This document shows positions 17,324 to 27,718 of a stretch of DNA of 64,000 nucleotides, piece by piece. Both the position numbers and the translations under genes were made by a program. The stretch is from an uncultured Agathobacter sp. (GTDB taxonomy: Bacteria; Bacillota; Clostridia; Lachnospirales; Lachnospiraceae). The notes beneath the pieces are model-generated. The model was not told the origin of the DNA. It was given only the letters and a program-made list of their open reading frames with translations, and did not search any database. The stretch's first letter is position 1. Each line of letters opens with the position of its first letter. The stretch covers positions 124,001-188,000 of the forward strand of contig CAMDYX010000001.1 in the NCBI GenBank assembly GCA_945910395.1. The letters run 5' to 3'.

Positions 17324-19042
17324 ATGAAAAACGCGAAAACTATTTCTTATTGGATTATAATCCTTTTAATTATTTTAATTCCTTTTATTTACCTAGGTAA
17401 CAATCCCGGTCTTTATTTAGATGCAATTACCCCGGATTATGCAGCGGTTCAAATACTTCATCCTTCCGAGCACTCTGTCAATTGGTTCGTAGCATTTCCT
17501 ATTTTATGTGCCATGTATCATGGCTGTATCAATGTTCTGATATCTCTTATTACTGTTGGAATATCCGGTCATGCAAGTGTTCTTCAACATCATCTTACCA
17601 ATGGCATCATTGTTTTTTTCATTATCCTTTTATTAGATAAGCTTCTTCAAAAGCACCATGTGTCCGATTGCATACGTCGCATTGGTTTACTTTTTGTTGC
17701 AACTCTTCCAACCTTAATGACCTTTAGTCTCACGCAATATTATATTGAGCTTCCCGGCTGCATCTTGCTATTGCTTGCAACATTATTTTATGAAAAATCA
17801 ACGGAGCAAAAGCATACAAAAGTAATTACAATCAGTCTCTGCTTTTTCTTTTTAGGACTGGCGTTCTACAGTTACTTCAATTTTTTATTTTTCTTTCCCG
17901 GTTTTGAAATCCTATGCCTAATGCAGGCAAATGATGTTCTATCTAAAATTGATATCTTTATCATTGCATGCTATAGCTTTGCATGTGGCTCCGTCTTATA
18001 TTTTATTGGATACAGTATGATTTTTTTAAATCAAACCAACCACTCAACTTGGATTATTCCATGCGGAATTACAATTTTTATGTTTGTATATGGTATAAGT
18101 GCACTTGTTTTGCGCTCATATATTCACAACAACAAACGCATACCACGCATCCTCACTGCTATCTTAGTCCTTATTGCCGCCATCACCCTCATAATCATTG
18201 CACCAACATTTTTAAGAATGTATTCCGATATTGGTGTAATGGGACAACCAACCAATTTTCTAAACAGGTTTGTTTGCTTATATCAAATTATATATGAGAC
18301 CATAACCGGTACTTCAGCAGAAAAACTGATATATGGTGACATCCGTTCCCACGCACAGTGGACTATTTTGTTGTTCACGGGACTTATATGTGTACTCTTT
18401 ATCCTATTAGCCATAAAAAAGAAATTTAGCTTCAAAAAGGATTTGATTCTTCAATTTTTATTTGTATTGCTTGTCTATTGTGTCTGCTGCATTCCTTTTA
18501 TTACTCACATGCATACACAACATTTTATTCCAATTGCTATCTGGATTTTATTTATAACTTTACTTGAAATAGATACTATACTGCATGCCATCACAAAAGT
18601 ACCACAATATATTATACCAATAATCTTCAGCATATTTATTGCCCTTAACTGTTGGAATCAAGCTACTATAGCTCGTACAATAAAAACAACCGGTGGAACA
18701 GGCCTGTATACCAATCAGATTAATATTCTTGCGGAAGAAGCTCTCGAAAAAGCAGACGCCGGATATAAAGAAGCATATCTTTTCCCTGAGTGGGGATTTT
18801 TATGCGGATTCGACTATTTGACTCAGAACACAATTGCATTCTCTGATACTGCAGATACCGCAACTGTAAAGATGTTTCTGAATGAGGGATACACCATTCA
18901 ACTTCTTTACTGGAATTATAATGACACAGATAAATATTTAGCCATATTAGATGGGTTAGATGTATCCATAGAGCTAAAAGAATACTCTCTTGCTAACAAA
19001 CAAGGTGTGGCTTTTATCCGTATGCAGCTTTCACAAAATTAG
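17324..19042 (+). CDS. Polytopic membrane protein, GT-C-like
   Basis: Multiple TM helices, RBS AAAGGA, short C-terminal soluble domain; only large plus-strand ORF in the window. Confidence 0.6.
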   Translation: MKNAKTISYWIIILLIILIPFIYLGNNPGLYLDAITPDYAAVQILHPSEHSVNWFVAFPILCAMYHGCINVLISLITVGISGHASVLQHHLTNGIIVFFIILLLDKLLQKHHVSDCIRRIGLLFVATLPTLMTFSLTQYYIELPGCILLLLATLFYEKSTEQKHTKVITISLCFFFLGLAFYSYFNFLFFFPGFEILCLMQANDVLSKIDIFIIACYSFACGSVLYFIGYSMIFLNQTNHSTWIIPCGITIFMFVYGISALVLRSYIHNNKRIPRILTAILVLIAAITLIIIAPTFLRMYSDIGVMGQPTNFLNRFVCLYQIIYETITGTSAEKLIYGDIRSHAQWTILLFTGLICVLFILLAIKKKFSFKKDLILQFLFVLLVYCVCCIPFITHMHTQHFIPIAIWILFITLLEIDTILHAITKVPQYIIPIIFSIFIALNCWNQATIARTIKTTGGTGLYTNQINILAEEALEKADAGYKEAYLFPEWGFLCGFDYLTQNTIAFSDTADTATVKMFLNEGYTIQLLYWNYNDTDKYLAILDGLDVSIELKEYSLANKQGVAFIRMQLSQN

Positions 19043-20817
19043 TTGCCTGTCAATATTTCTGACTTGTCACGCACGATTGCTTTTCCATCTTTTATCTCAT
19101 AAATTACATCACAATTTTTTAAGGTGGAAAGGCGATGTGCAACAATAATCAAAGTCTTTTCTTTTTGCAGTGAATCAATTGCTTCCATAACAACACGTTC
19201 TGTTTCGCTATCCAACGCAGAAGTAGCTTCATCCAATATTAATATACTTGGCTCTGAATATAATGCTCTGGCAATTGCGATTCTTTGGCGCTGTCCTCCG
19301 GAAAATTTAATTCCACGCTCTCCCACTATTGTGTCTAATTGCTCCGGCAAAGCCTCCACATAGGTTTTCAGATTCGTCATTTCAAGAATTTTCCATATTT
19401 CTTCATCCGACTTTATATTTCTCCCCCAGATGATATTATTACGGATTGTATCATCCAACAAAAATACCATCTGTGGGACATATCCTATCATTTGACTCCA
19501 TTTAAGCGGCATCTGATAAATACTTACCCCATCTACTGTTACGCTACCCTCTTTAGGTTCATATAACCCCAAAAGGATATCTGACAATGTAGATTTTCCA
19601 GCTCCGGATTCACCGATAATTCCAATAGCTTGTCCCTTTTCTATTCTCATATTTAATCCGTTCAAAACAGTTTTAGAACTATTATATTGCCATTCAAGGT
19701 TTTCTAAAACAATGGCGTCTGTCATATCTTGAATTCCAGTTTTCGTCTCTTTCACTTCCAAAGTAGTATAATAATGTCCGGATTCTCTCGCCTCTTTCAC
19801 ATTATTATAGCAAGCTTCTAGCGGCAAACGATTGAATATAAATCCCGCCATATGACCTGTCATTCTCGAAATAGAAGGCATCATACGAACTGCTGCAACG
19901 GCAAAAGCTGCCAAGCTAGCTGCAAAACTTTGTATATCATATCCAATTAACATACGAATAATTACGACCAGCATCATTCCTGCAATACATACTGTTTCAA
20001 TAATTCTTTCCGGCAATGCTGTTATAAAAGCATACTGTATGCATGCATCAATTCTTTTTTCAAAAGATTTCTTATACTTACCTAAAAACGACTCCTGTGT
20101 CTTGGTAACATATATTTCTTTTATTCCTGCTGTAATTTGTACAACCTGCTGATTATTTTCTTCGATTGCTTCTCTGCTGCTTTTACTAACATACGTAATA
20201 CGGTTCTTTGTTCCAAGCAAAAGAATTAGTGCACATACTCCGCCTACACATATTACACCGATTGCCATGATCCAATCCGTATAAAACAAAAAGCCTCCTA
20301 GCAGAAGAACTACAAAGAACTCAGATAAGAACAAAAATAGCTTCTCCATAATATCATGTACACCGGAACAATCATCTGTCACTCCGCGAATAATCTCCCC
20401 GCTATTTGTATTAACAAAAAATTCATACGGGCGAGACATATAAGACTTCAACATCTGAACTGACAAGTATTCTAACAAGCGACTTTTGTATGCGCCTTGG
20501 AGATAGGCTGAAAAAGCGAGTACTGCATTTTTAATTACAAAAATCAATGCTATACATATGCATAGCACAATAAGCAAGTGAAATGGATTCTTCACTCTAA
20601 ATATACTTGTCAAAATATTGATGTACCACTTATCCAATAATTGCTCCGGAGCAATGAATGATTGGATTAAAGGTAGCAAGGAGGATATACCTATCATCTC
20701 CAGAATAGATCCTAACAAAATCACCAAAAAGATTCCAACGGCACCTCTTTTTTGTTTTCGATCCAATATATATCCCAATTGCTTTATCATTGAAAAAAGT
20801 GTCTTGATATCCTTCAC
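19039..20817 (-). CDS. ABC transporter, fused permease/ATPase (PglK/MsbA-like)
   Basis: Walker A 'GESGAGKST', 'FSGGQRQRIAIARAL', 'LILDEATSALD', N-terminal TM domain. Confidence 0.9.
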   Translation of the reverse strand: MKDIKTLFSMIKQLGYILDRKQKRGAVGIFLVILLGSILEMIGISSLLPLIQSFIAPEQLLDKWYINILTSIFRVKNPFHLLIVLCICIALIFVIKNAVLAFSAYLQGAYKSRLLEYLSVQMLKSYMSRPYEFFVNTNSGEIIRGVTDDCSGVHDIMEKLFLFLSEFFVVLLLGGFLFYTDWIMAIGVICVGGVCALILLLGTKNRITYVSKSSREAIEENNQQVVQITAGIKEIYVTKTQESFLGKYKKSFEKRIDACIQYAFITALPERIIETVCIAGMMLVVIIRMLIGYDIQSFAASLAAFAVAAVRMMPSISRMTGHMAGFIFNRLPLEACYNNVKEARESGHYYTTLEVKETKTGIQDMTDAIVLENLEWQYNSSKTVLNGLNMRIEKGQAIGIIGESGAGKSTLSDILLGLYEPKEGSVTVDGVSIYQMPLKWSQMIGYVPQMVFLLDDTIRNNIIWGRNIKSDEEIWKILEMTNLKTYVEALPEQLDTIVGERGIKFSGGQRQRIAIARALYSEPSILILDEATSALDSETERVVMEAIDSLQKEKTLIIVAHRLSTLKNCDVIYEIKDGKAIVRDKSEILTGN

Positions 20818-20819
20818 TG

Positions 20820-23030
20820 CTATTCTCCATCTTCTTTAATTGTCATATAATTTACTGTAACTACCTGATCTGTGTGGTTTACAATATCTACCTTAATATC
20901 GGCTCCTCTGTACGAATTATGCACATATACTTGTATAGTATCATCGGTCCGACTAATTTCTTCCCATGAAAGATCCTCATTTAAGTATGAATACACATTA
21001 TATTCTGCAGCATCTAAATTTTCTCCTCGTACTTCTACGATATAATCCCCCGGGATCATATCAAGAGCCGGGCAAGTAACGATTCCCTCTTTGCAAACTT
21101 GAACTGTTACTTCATCAACATTACAGGACTCATTTACCCTCATTTCAAGCGGATACAGCACGCCGTCCAATGCTCCGTTTTTATATTTCATAATATCGTG
21201 ATCATAGACATAAACATGCATACCTTCAACCAAAAAATAGTTTATTGGAGTACCACAAATGCTCTCTAATTGTTCTTCAATTATTGCATTTTCTTCTTCT
21301 GTTAGCATAAGAAATGAATTTGGTGAATCTTCACAAAACTTTCCACTATCCACCAGCCATTTATATGGTTCTATATTGCTAGCGCTTATATTTACTGCAC
21401 TAATATCCAGAGTCATATCTGAATATACATCATTATTGTACGCATTCCAGTAAGTAGCATAGCCCTTAGTTGTCCCACATAGTTCCAGTACCTGAATAAA
21501 CTCAAGTTTTGTTTGCAGGGAATGCGTCCAGCCTCGGCTCAAAACTAAAATAAACCCTCCCATCACAATCGTAGTAGCAGAAATCATGGTTCCCCAGCAT
21601 AGACTTTGTAAATTCCACTCATTCAACCAGTATTTCCATATATATCTGGATGAAATAACTATGCACAAGAAAAATGAACTAAGCAAATATCTTGGTGTCG
21701 TATATCCACACCAAATAACCATCAAAAGCATAATCAGGTTATGCAGAGCAGAAAATGTATAAAACCCCTTCACTTCTTTGCTCTCTTTCGATATTTTTTT
21801 CATTTGCAAAATTGGAATTATGAATATTATTAATGTACATACAATTGCAGACAATGCATTACGTACTCCCTGTATGGAAAACAATTCCACATTTGGAGAA
21901 TATCCAAACGCCCTATAGCAATTTGTAAATGCAAGAACGGAATTATTCCAGCATTCTTTCACAGAATCGGCAAATTGTGGGCTCCTTACCAAGGTTGATA
22001 GATAGTGCTTTGATATCAAATACTTATATATAACTTCCCCAATCAATGCAGGAACTATAAAAAAAAGGCAACTAGCCAGTATAGCCCCTGCTTTTCGAAA
22101 TAGTTTTCCATCCGGAACACTCTCTTTGTTTTCGATATAAAATTGTATCAACACTGCCCCCAGAATAGGAATAACACACTCCGCAAGCTGACGAATTCCT
22201 CCCATACACAATAAAATTGTCAGTACACTATATGACAAGCCTGCAAATACTTTGACTTTCCCTTTCTTTGTAAAAAACCAATAACCTAACAGCGTAGACA
22301 ATAATAACCAAATTAATTGAGAAATATATGCGCCCTGATATAATATGTTATCTGCTACACTATTAAGAAATGTTTCATCGAGGAAGTCTGTTCCTTCTCG
22401 CAAACATAATAAAATAATCGGTATACTAACAATCCATGAATTATCTTTCCAGTACTTTTTACTATGGAAGATAACAATTCCAATTGTAACCACAAGTACC
22501 AATGCGGTTCCTAATACTCTTGCCCGAACCATGCTTTTCAGTATAACATAAAACGGAAGTGTCCAGAAATTCATTCCCAGTATCCACAGCTCATCATTCA
22601 CATAACACCAGTTGTCCGGAAAAAAGCTTTTACTTTCTTTCTGCGCCTCCAGCAATGCCACCGCCGTTGCGGTATCTGAATGCATCCGTATCTGCCCATA
22701 TGTAAGTGTAGAGTATAAAGCGACTGCAATTGCCAAATAGCACACAACACGCATTATTTCACCCATCCGAATAGGCTTTCGCAACAAAATCGGTAAAATA
22801 ATACCTCCTAAAACACAAGACAATATCACTTGTAACAATGTACATTCATAATTAGACCATTCTTTTCCTATTACCACATGTAGCAAAAGTGTCAATAAAT
22901 TGGATATTACCACAACACTAATCACGCTTACATATACTTGCTTTTTTTCATAACCAAATAACTTTCCGAAATGTATTGAAATCAAACATGAGATTACAAT
23001 AAACATAATGCTAATTAACAATATTTTCAT
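20820..23030 (-). CDS. Polytopic membrane protein, GT-C-like, with C-terminal beta-type domain
   Basis: Multiple TM helices, 'MHSDTATAVALLEAQ' loop, C-terminal 'IPGDYIVEVRGENLDAAEYNVY' module. Confidence 0.6.
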   Translation of the reverse strand: MKILLISIMFIVISCLISIHFGKLFGYEKKQVYVSVISVVVISNLLTLLLHVVIGKEWSNYECTLLQVILSCVLGGIILPILLRKPIRMGEIMRVVCYLAIAVALYSTLTYGQIRMHSDTATAVALLEAQKESKSFFPDNWCYVNDELWILGMNFWTLPFYVILKSMVRARVLGTALVLVVTIGIVIFHSKKYWKDNSWIVSIPIILLCLREGTDFLDETFLNSVADNILYQGAYISQLIWLLLSTLLGYWFFTKKGKVKVFAGLSYSVLTILLCMGGIRQLAECVIPILGAVLIQFYIENKESVPDGKLFRKAGAILASCLFFIVPALIGEVIYKYLISKHYLSTLVRSPQFADSVKECWNNSVLAFTNCYRAFGYSPNVELFSIQGVRNALSAIVCTLIIFIIPILQMKKISKESKEVKGFYTFSALHNLIMLLMVIWCGYTTPRYLLSSFFLCIVISSRYIWKYWLNEWNLQSLCWGTMISATTIVMGGFILVLSRGWTHSLQTKLEFIQVLELCGTTKGYATYWNAYNNDVYSDMTLDISAVNISASNIEPYKWLVDSGKFCEDSPNSFLMLTEEENAIIEEQLESICGTPINYFLVEGMHVYVYDHDIMKYKNGALDGVLYPLEMRVNESCNVDEVTVQVCKEGIVTCPALDMIPGDYIVEVRGENLDAAEYNVYSYLNEDLSWEEISRTDDTIQVYVHNSYRGADIKVDIVNHTDQVVTVNYMTIKEDGE

Positions 23031-23058
23031 TCATCGCTCCTTGTTCTAGAGTAATATT

Positions 23059-24276
23059 TTAAATAGACATCGGTCTGATTACAATTGTTCTCGTCAATCG
23101 TTCAAAAAGATTATATCCATCCCAAATCATGTCAAAATCCATAGTTTTTCCAATTGGTACTACACGATCCACTCCCTTTATTCCGGATTTTAATAATGGA
23201 ATAAATATTCTGGCATCTCCCAAATAGCCGATTGTCTGACAATGTGTATTATTACATATATCTCTTAACTCCATGATATCTTCGCAGTCATATTCAAAGA
23301 AATATCCTGAGTTATCCTTCAATTCCATAACTGAGCTGTCTAGTTTTGGAATATTGACCCGAACAATTAAATTGTTTTCATGAGGCTCAATAATTGTTCC
23401 CTCCTGCTGAACCGCCATTAAATAACTACTTGTCAATTTATTGATTCCCTGAATTGCCTGAAACGTATACTTTCTCTCAACGAATTGCAACAACTGTTCC
23501 CAAAACGCCTCTTTTGCTTCCTGCTTATGGTCTCCATACCAAATCACAACTCTTGGACTTGTGCAAGCATTCTGATCTGTAAGAAAGGTATCATTATAAA
23601 ATTCTTCTGCTATCCTCTCTTTATTTTCACTGGATATATATGCATCACTATCCAATACCGCAAGCGAATATCGATCCGCAAAGGTTATCTCAGTCGCTCT
23701 TGGCTTAAGTGGCGATTTCCTTATTTCAGCAATGGTAGCATCCCCGCCCCATACAATCCTCACATCAGAAAGAGATGAAAAGAAATCATTTATCTCATTC
23801 TCTCTTCCGTATCTTACAAGACAAATATATGCCTTTATCTGCTCTTTCTCTTCAAGAACTGCATTGATTGCCTCATTGATTAATTCGACCTGTGGAAAAT
23901 CTTTGGATGGAATTCTTACGATATTAGCATTTCCTGTAAGCAGACCTGCCACTAATGAATAAGCATAATTTACGGGGACATTGGAAGGCGCAATATGAAA
24001 TGCAACTCCCCTTCCCACTTTTACCGTATCATTCGTCTCTTGTAAGAATCGTTCCTTTAATTGCAGCAATGACGCCTTTCTAAGCCAGAATCCCAATGTT
24101 ACAACATCCGGATACTGCTTTGCCTCCTTAGAGCGGAGCAATCGTTTCGATATTTCATTTAAAAAATCTATAATTTCATCATCAAACGGTTCCCTCACCG
24201 GTATATTCTGAATACCTGCGACAACTTTTTCGTTTCCCACTAAATAAGTTATTTTGTCATTAAAATTTTGCTGCAT
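23059..24276 (-). CDS. LuxC-type acyl-CoA reductase
   Basis: 'VGRGVAFHIAPSNVPVNYAYSLVAGLLTGNANIVRIPSKDFPQ', 'FLTDQNACTSPRVVIWYG' catalytic Cys region of the LuxC/ALDH-like family. Confidence 0.88.
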   Translation of the reverse strand: MQQNFNDKITYLVGNEKVVAGIQNIPVREPFDDEIIDFLNEISKRLLRSKEAKQYPDVVTLGFWLRKASLLQLKERFLQETNDTVKVGRGVAFHIAPSNVPVNYAYSLVAGLLTGNANIVRIPSKDFPQVELINEAINAVLEEKEQIKAYICLVRYGRENEINDFFSSLSDVRIVWGGDATIAEIRKSPLKPRATEITFADRYSLAVLDSDAYISSENKERIAEEFYNDTFLTDQNACTSPRVVIWYGDHKQEAKEAFWEQLLQFVERKYTFQAIQGINKLTSSYLMAVQQEGTIIEPHENNLIVRVNIPKLDSSVMELKDNSGYFFEYDCEDIMELRDICNNTHCQTIGYLGDARIFIPLLKSGIKGVDRVVPIGKTMDFDMIWDGYNLFERLTRTIVIRPMSI

Positions 24277-25348
24277 AGGTATCACTGCACCCCCTGATTT
24301 CAGCATTCTTCAATCTTCCAATTACCTTAAAATATTTTCCTTTTCTGCCGCATGGACAATCATCTTCACCAAGAAGTATTCCTTCATCTTCTGTAATGAG
24401 TGAATGTCCCGGATAGGACTCAGGAATTGTAGATACTACCTGAATAATACCCTTTTCTCCAACCTCACATTCTGTAAAATCCATTGGACGTCTCATAATC
24501 ACATCTGAAAAAACACTCGCATGAAGGTGTCCACACTCGCATTGCATATAGATACACCCGGTCTGCTCAACCATACCATAATAATCATGTATACGATCAA
24601 GCCCACACGCTTCTTTCAATCGATTGTGGAATTCTTCCGGGCTCACAGCCTCATTCACAAGCTTCTTCCATCCGCCTCCATGGATTAAAATGCCATTTGA
24701 CAAATCGAAGGATATATTCTCTTTCTTCAGTCGGATTAACTCTTTATAGAAATGCTGCCATACCATAAACGTAAATCCAAACAACAAAATGGTCTGTCCT
24801 TTGTATAAATCCAAAAACTCCTGCAGTCCTTCCACATCCAGATTCATATCATCATCCAGCGCATACATTTTCTTTGAGCCAAAAATGGAAAATCCCAATA
24901 TTCCTGCACCTCTTGCAGAGAACATCGCACGATTTTTCACAACGGACGGACAGTCTAATATAATCATAGGCATTCTCCCGGATCCGGTAAAGCTATTTAC
25001 AATTTTAACCATAGCTTTTTGTTGGTTAGACGAAGTTGCTTTATCCAAATAGATCTTTGAAACTGCTTGCCCGGAAGTTCCGGAGGATGTCATCGTTTTA
25101 ACAATTTCCTCATCTGAAATGCTCTTCAGGCTCAACTCTTTAAAAAGTCGGACCGGTAAAAAAGGTAACTCCTTGTAGCTTTTGATGCTTTCCATATGGA
25201 AGTCTATGCTTTTTAGTATTCTTGCATACTCAGGACATTTTTCCCTATGAATATCTGTCAATTCACACAATCGCGCAGTCAGAATTTTTTCCTTTTCCTT
25301 TTTCTCAAGGGAATATGGTTCAATCTCCAAAATTTCATCAAAATTCAC
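24260..25348 (-). CDS. LuxE/PaaK-like acyl-protein synthetase
   Basis: 'TMTSSGTSGQAVSKIYLDKAT' and 'HDYYGMVEQTGCIYMQCECGHLH': LuxE family. Confidence 0.88.
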   Translation of the reverse strand: MNFDEILEIEPYSLEKKEKEKILTARLCELTDIHREKCPEYARILKSIDFHMESIKSYKELPFLPVRLFKELSLKSISDEEIVKTMTSSGTSGQAVSKIYLDKATSSNQQKAMVKIVNSFTGSGRMPMIILDCPSVVKNRAMFSARGAGILGFSIFGSKKMYALDDDMNLDVEGLQEFLDLYKGQTILLFGFTFMVWQHFYKELIRLKKENISFDLSNGILIHGGGWKKLVNEAVSPEEFHNRLKEACGLDRIHDYYGMVEQTGCIYMQCECGHLHASVFSDVIMRRPMDFTECEVGEKGIIQVVSTIPESYPGHSLITEDEGILLGEDDCPCGRKGKYFKVIGRLKNAEIRGCSDTYAAKF

Positions 25349-26058
25349 GATAGTACTCCTATCCTTTCTTCTATCTTCCGTGCAATTTCATCACAATGTT
25401 CCTGTATAAAAAAATGATTTCCTTCATAGCAGAAAAAATTACAATCCCCGGTAAAAATCTCCCCCCAATGGCTCATCTCATCAAAAGGAGTGTCCTGCTC
25501 GGAATAGAATACCGTCGCAGGAATCTGAAATTTCATCCTCAAATTCTCAAAACTATACTTTCCAATTATTGCGTAGTCAGCTCTGTAAATAGGAAGATAC
25601 ATTCGCCAAAAAGCTCTGTTATTCAATAATTGTTCCGGTATTCCTCCGAATTTTATTGTTCTTTCCTTAACCTTTTCATCTGCCTCTTTTCCTGAAAAGC
25701 TTGCAAGCTCCATCTTTGTTCTAGGCTCGTGTGCTGCCAAAAAAACATGTAAAGGTAATTCCATTTCCCCTTCTGAAACAATTCGAGTCATTACCTCAAT
25801 AGCAGAAATACTCCCCATACTATAACCCATAAGTGCATACGGGATACCGGGAGTATACTGTGCTTTTATACAATTATACATATCATCTGCCAACTCGTTA
25901 AAGTCCGCATAGAAATTTTCGTTATGCCTGGCCCCATGCCCTGCATATTCCATTTTTCGTAATTGAATATATGGAGATATCGCTTTTTCCAATTGATCAT
26001 AGAATGAAGCATTTCCGCCTGCATAGGTAAAGCAATAAAGTATTATTTTAGGATTCAT
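25345..26058 (-). CDS. Type II thioesterase (GrsT-like alpha/beta hydrolase)
   Basis: 'LYCFTYAGGNASFY', 'MGYSMGSISAIEV', 'GNHFFIQEH'; likely start at the internal Met overlapping the ligase end. Confidence 0.85.
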   Translation of the reverse strand: MNPKIILYCFTYAGGNASFYDQLEKAISPYIQLRKMEYAGHGARHNENFYADFNELADDMYNCIKAQYTPGIPYALMGYSMGSISAIEVMTRIVSEGEMELPLHVFLAAHEPRTKMELASFSGKEADEKVKERTIKFGGIPEQLLNNRAFWRMYLPIYRADYAIIGKYSFENLRMKFQIPATVFYSEQDTPFDEMSHWGEIFTGDCNFFCYEGNHFFIQEHCDEIARKIEERIGVLS

Positions 26059-27460
26059 AATATTTCGATAATTCTTTGTATAAGGTCTTGCCGGCATCGT
26101 TTTTCGGAATTGCATCAATAACAATCATCTGAAATGCTGCCGGATTAAGTTTCGTAGTATGAACCACAAAATCTTTTACCGGAGCTGCATAAGACTCATC
26201 CGTAACAAAAATATACATATGGTCATCAACACCGGCGCTCGCGCAATCAATATTATCAAATTTTCCCTTAATCAGACGGTCTATCTCATCCAGATTTACG
26301 CGGTTTCCGTAAATCTTTAAAAAACGCTTTTTGCGTCCGACAATGTAATAATATCCATCTTCATCAAACTGTGCCATATCACCGGTTTCAAGTCTTCCAT
26401 TTCGTTCATCTGATTTTGCAAGATCTTCTCCACACTCGGCATATCCAAGAGTAACGTTTGCACCTTCATACACAAGTTCACCTGTGACAAATGGTTCTTT
26501 TACATCATTTCCGTTTACATCTATCAAATGGAACTTTCCACCCGGAATTGCAATTCCCATTGAACCACACTTTTCAACTGCTTTTTCTGCCGGAAGATAA
26601 CCCATTCTTGCCGTAGCCTCGCACTGACCATACATTACAATGAATTTCTTACCATTCTCCTCTGCATATTCTGCAAATTTTTTATGTAATTCCGGGATTA
26701 GCTTTCCCCCTGCTTGTGTCATGTATCGTAATGATGGCAATTGCATTCGTGAAAAGCGAAGACGATCCAGCATCTCATAGGTATATGGAACCCCACCAAA
26801 AGAAGTAGCATTTTCATTCTTAAAGAAATTCCAAAACTCCTTTTGCATCAATCCTTTCTCTGTTACAAGCAAGGTTGCTCCCACCAGGAAATGGCTGTTA
26901 ATGATTGACAAACCATATGTATAATTCATCGGCAACGTTGTGATTGGCCTTTCCGTCTCATCAAGTTTCAGATATTGAACGATAGACTCCGCATTTGCCT
27001 TAACATTCGCATAACTTTGTCTCACAAATTTTGGACTTCCTGTAGACCCCGAAGTTGTAAGTAATAAGCACAACTTATCATATAGCTTATAGCAGTTACT
27101 ATAATTTGTTTTAAGCAAAGCATATCCGTAAGACTGATATACTTTATCTGTATCCGGGAAATTAGCTATCTGTTCCTCCGGAACCCACAAAAAGGATGGG
27201 CAATACGTATTCAAAAGATTATCTAACAGTTCTTTCTCTAAATGTGCATTTAGCAATACCGGAACAATATTATGCTCAATAAATGCTGCGTAGCCCAATA
27301 CTGATCCTATTGTATTTTGACACAAGGAAAAGACCAGACAACGCTGGCCTATTTCTTCTGCTATTTTTTTCCCTTCACATACCAATTCTTTATAGCTTAG
27401 CTTTTCTCCAAACTCATCGAGAATTGCTATATGACTGCTGTATTTTTCAAATTCCCACAT
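26048..27460 (-). CDS. AMP-dependent acyl/aryl ligase
   Basis: 'LLLTTSGSTGSPKFVRQSY', 'MYGQCEATARMGYLP', 'ETGDMAQFDEDGYYYIVGRKKRFLKIYGNRV', C-terminal 'NDAGKTLYKEL'. Confidence 0.9.
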   Translation of the reverse strand: MWEFEKYSSHIAILDEFGEKLSYKELVCEGKKIAEEIGQRCLVFSLCQNTIGSVLGYAAFIEHNIVPVLLNAHLEKELLDNLLNTYCPSFLWVPEEQIANFPDTDKVYQSYGYALLKTNYSNCYKLYDKLCLLLTTSGSTGSPKFVRQSYANVKANAESIVQYLKLDETERPITTLPMNYTYGLSIINSHFLVGATLLVTEKGLMQKEFWNFFKNENATSFGGVPYTYEMLDRLRFSRMQLPSLRYMTQAGGKLIPELHKKFAEYAEENGKKFIVMYGQCEATARMGYLPAEKAVEKCGSMGIAIPGGKFHLIDVNGNDVKEPFVTGELVYEGANVTLGYAECGEDLAKSDERNGRLETGDMAQFDEDGYYYIVGRKKRFLKIYGNRVNLDEIDRLIKGKFDNIDCASAGVDDHMYIFVTDESYAAPVKDFVVHTTKLNPAAFQMIVIDAIPKNDAGKTLYKELSKYYES

Positions 27461-27477
27461 GTACTTTTCCCTTGTTA

Positions 27478-27717
27478 TTAAAATTCTATATTATAGTTAT
27501 TGGCAAGAATCTCTTTTCCTTTTTCAAATGAGCTAAAGTCAATGATATCATCGGTATCCATCATGATATCAAAAGCATCCTCGATTGCAGCAACAAGTCC
27601 CATGTGACCAACGGAATCCCATGCTTCAATTGCCTGATATTCAAGTGTAACCGCCACATCTTTTGATACTCCTAAAGTCTCAACAAATGCATTTAGATAT
27701 TTTTCGAAATTATTCAT
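27478..27717 (-). CDS. Acyl carrier protein
   Basis: 'AWDSVGHMGLVAAIEDAFDIMMDTDDI' with DS 4'-phosphopantetheine site; 79-80 aa from Met at 27717. Confidence 0.88.
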   Translation of the reverse strand: MNNFEKYLNAFVETLGVSKDVAVTLEYQAIEAWDSVGHMGLVAAIEDAFDIMMDTDDIIDFSSFEKGKEILANNYNIEF

Positions 27718-27718
27718 T

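Noticed and set aside
19124-19363. Antisense plus-strand ORFs over both ABC ATPase domains (19124-19363, 40205-40528)
   Set aside because: Translations mirror the conserved ABC motifs in the opposite strand, a common shadow-ORF artefact appearing in both paralogues.
23059-26058. Bioluminescence (lux) operon
   Set aside because: LuxC/LuxE-type genes are present but no luxA/luxB luciferase; neighbours are ACP, transketolase and sugar genes.
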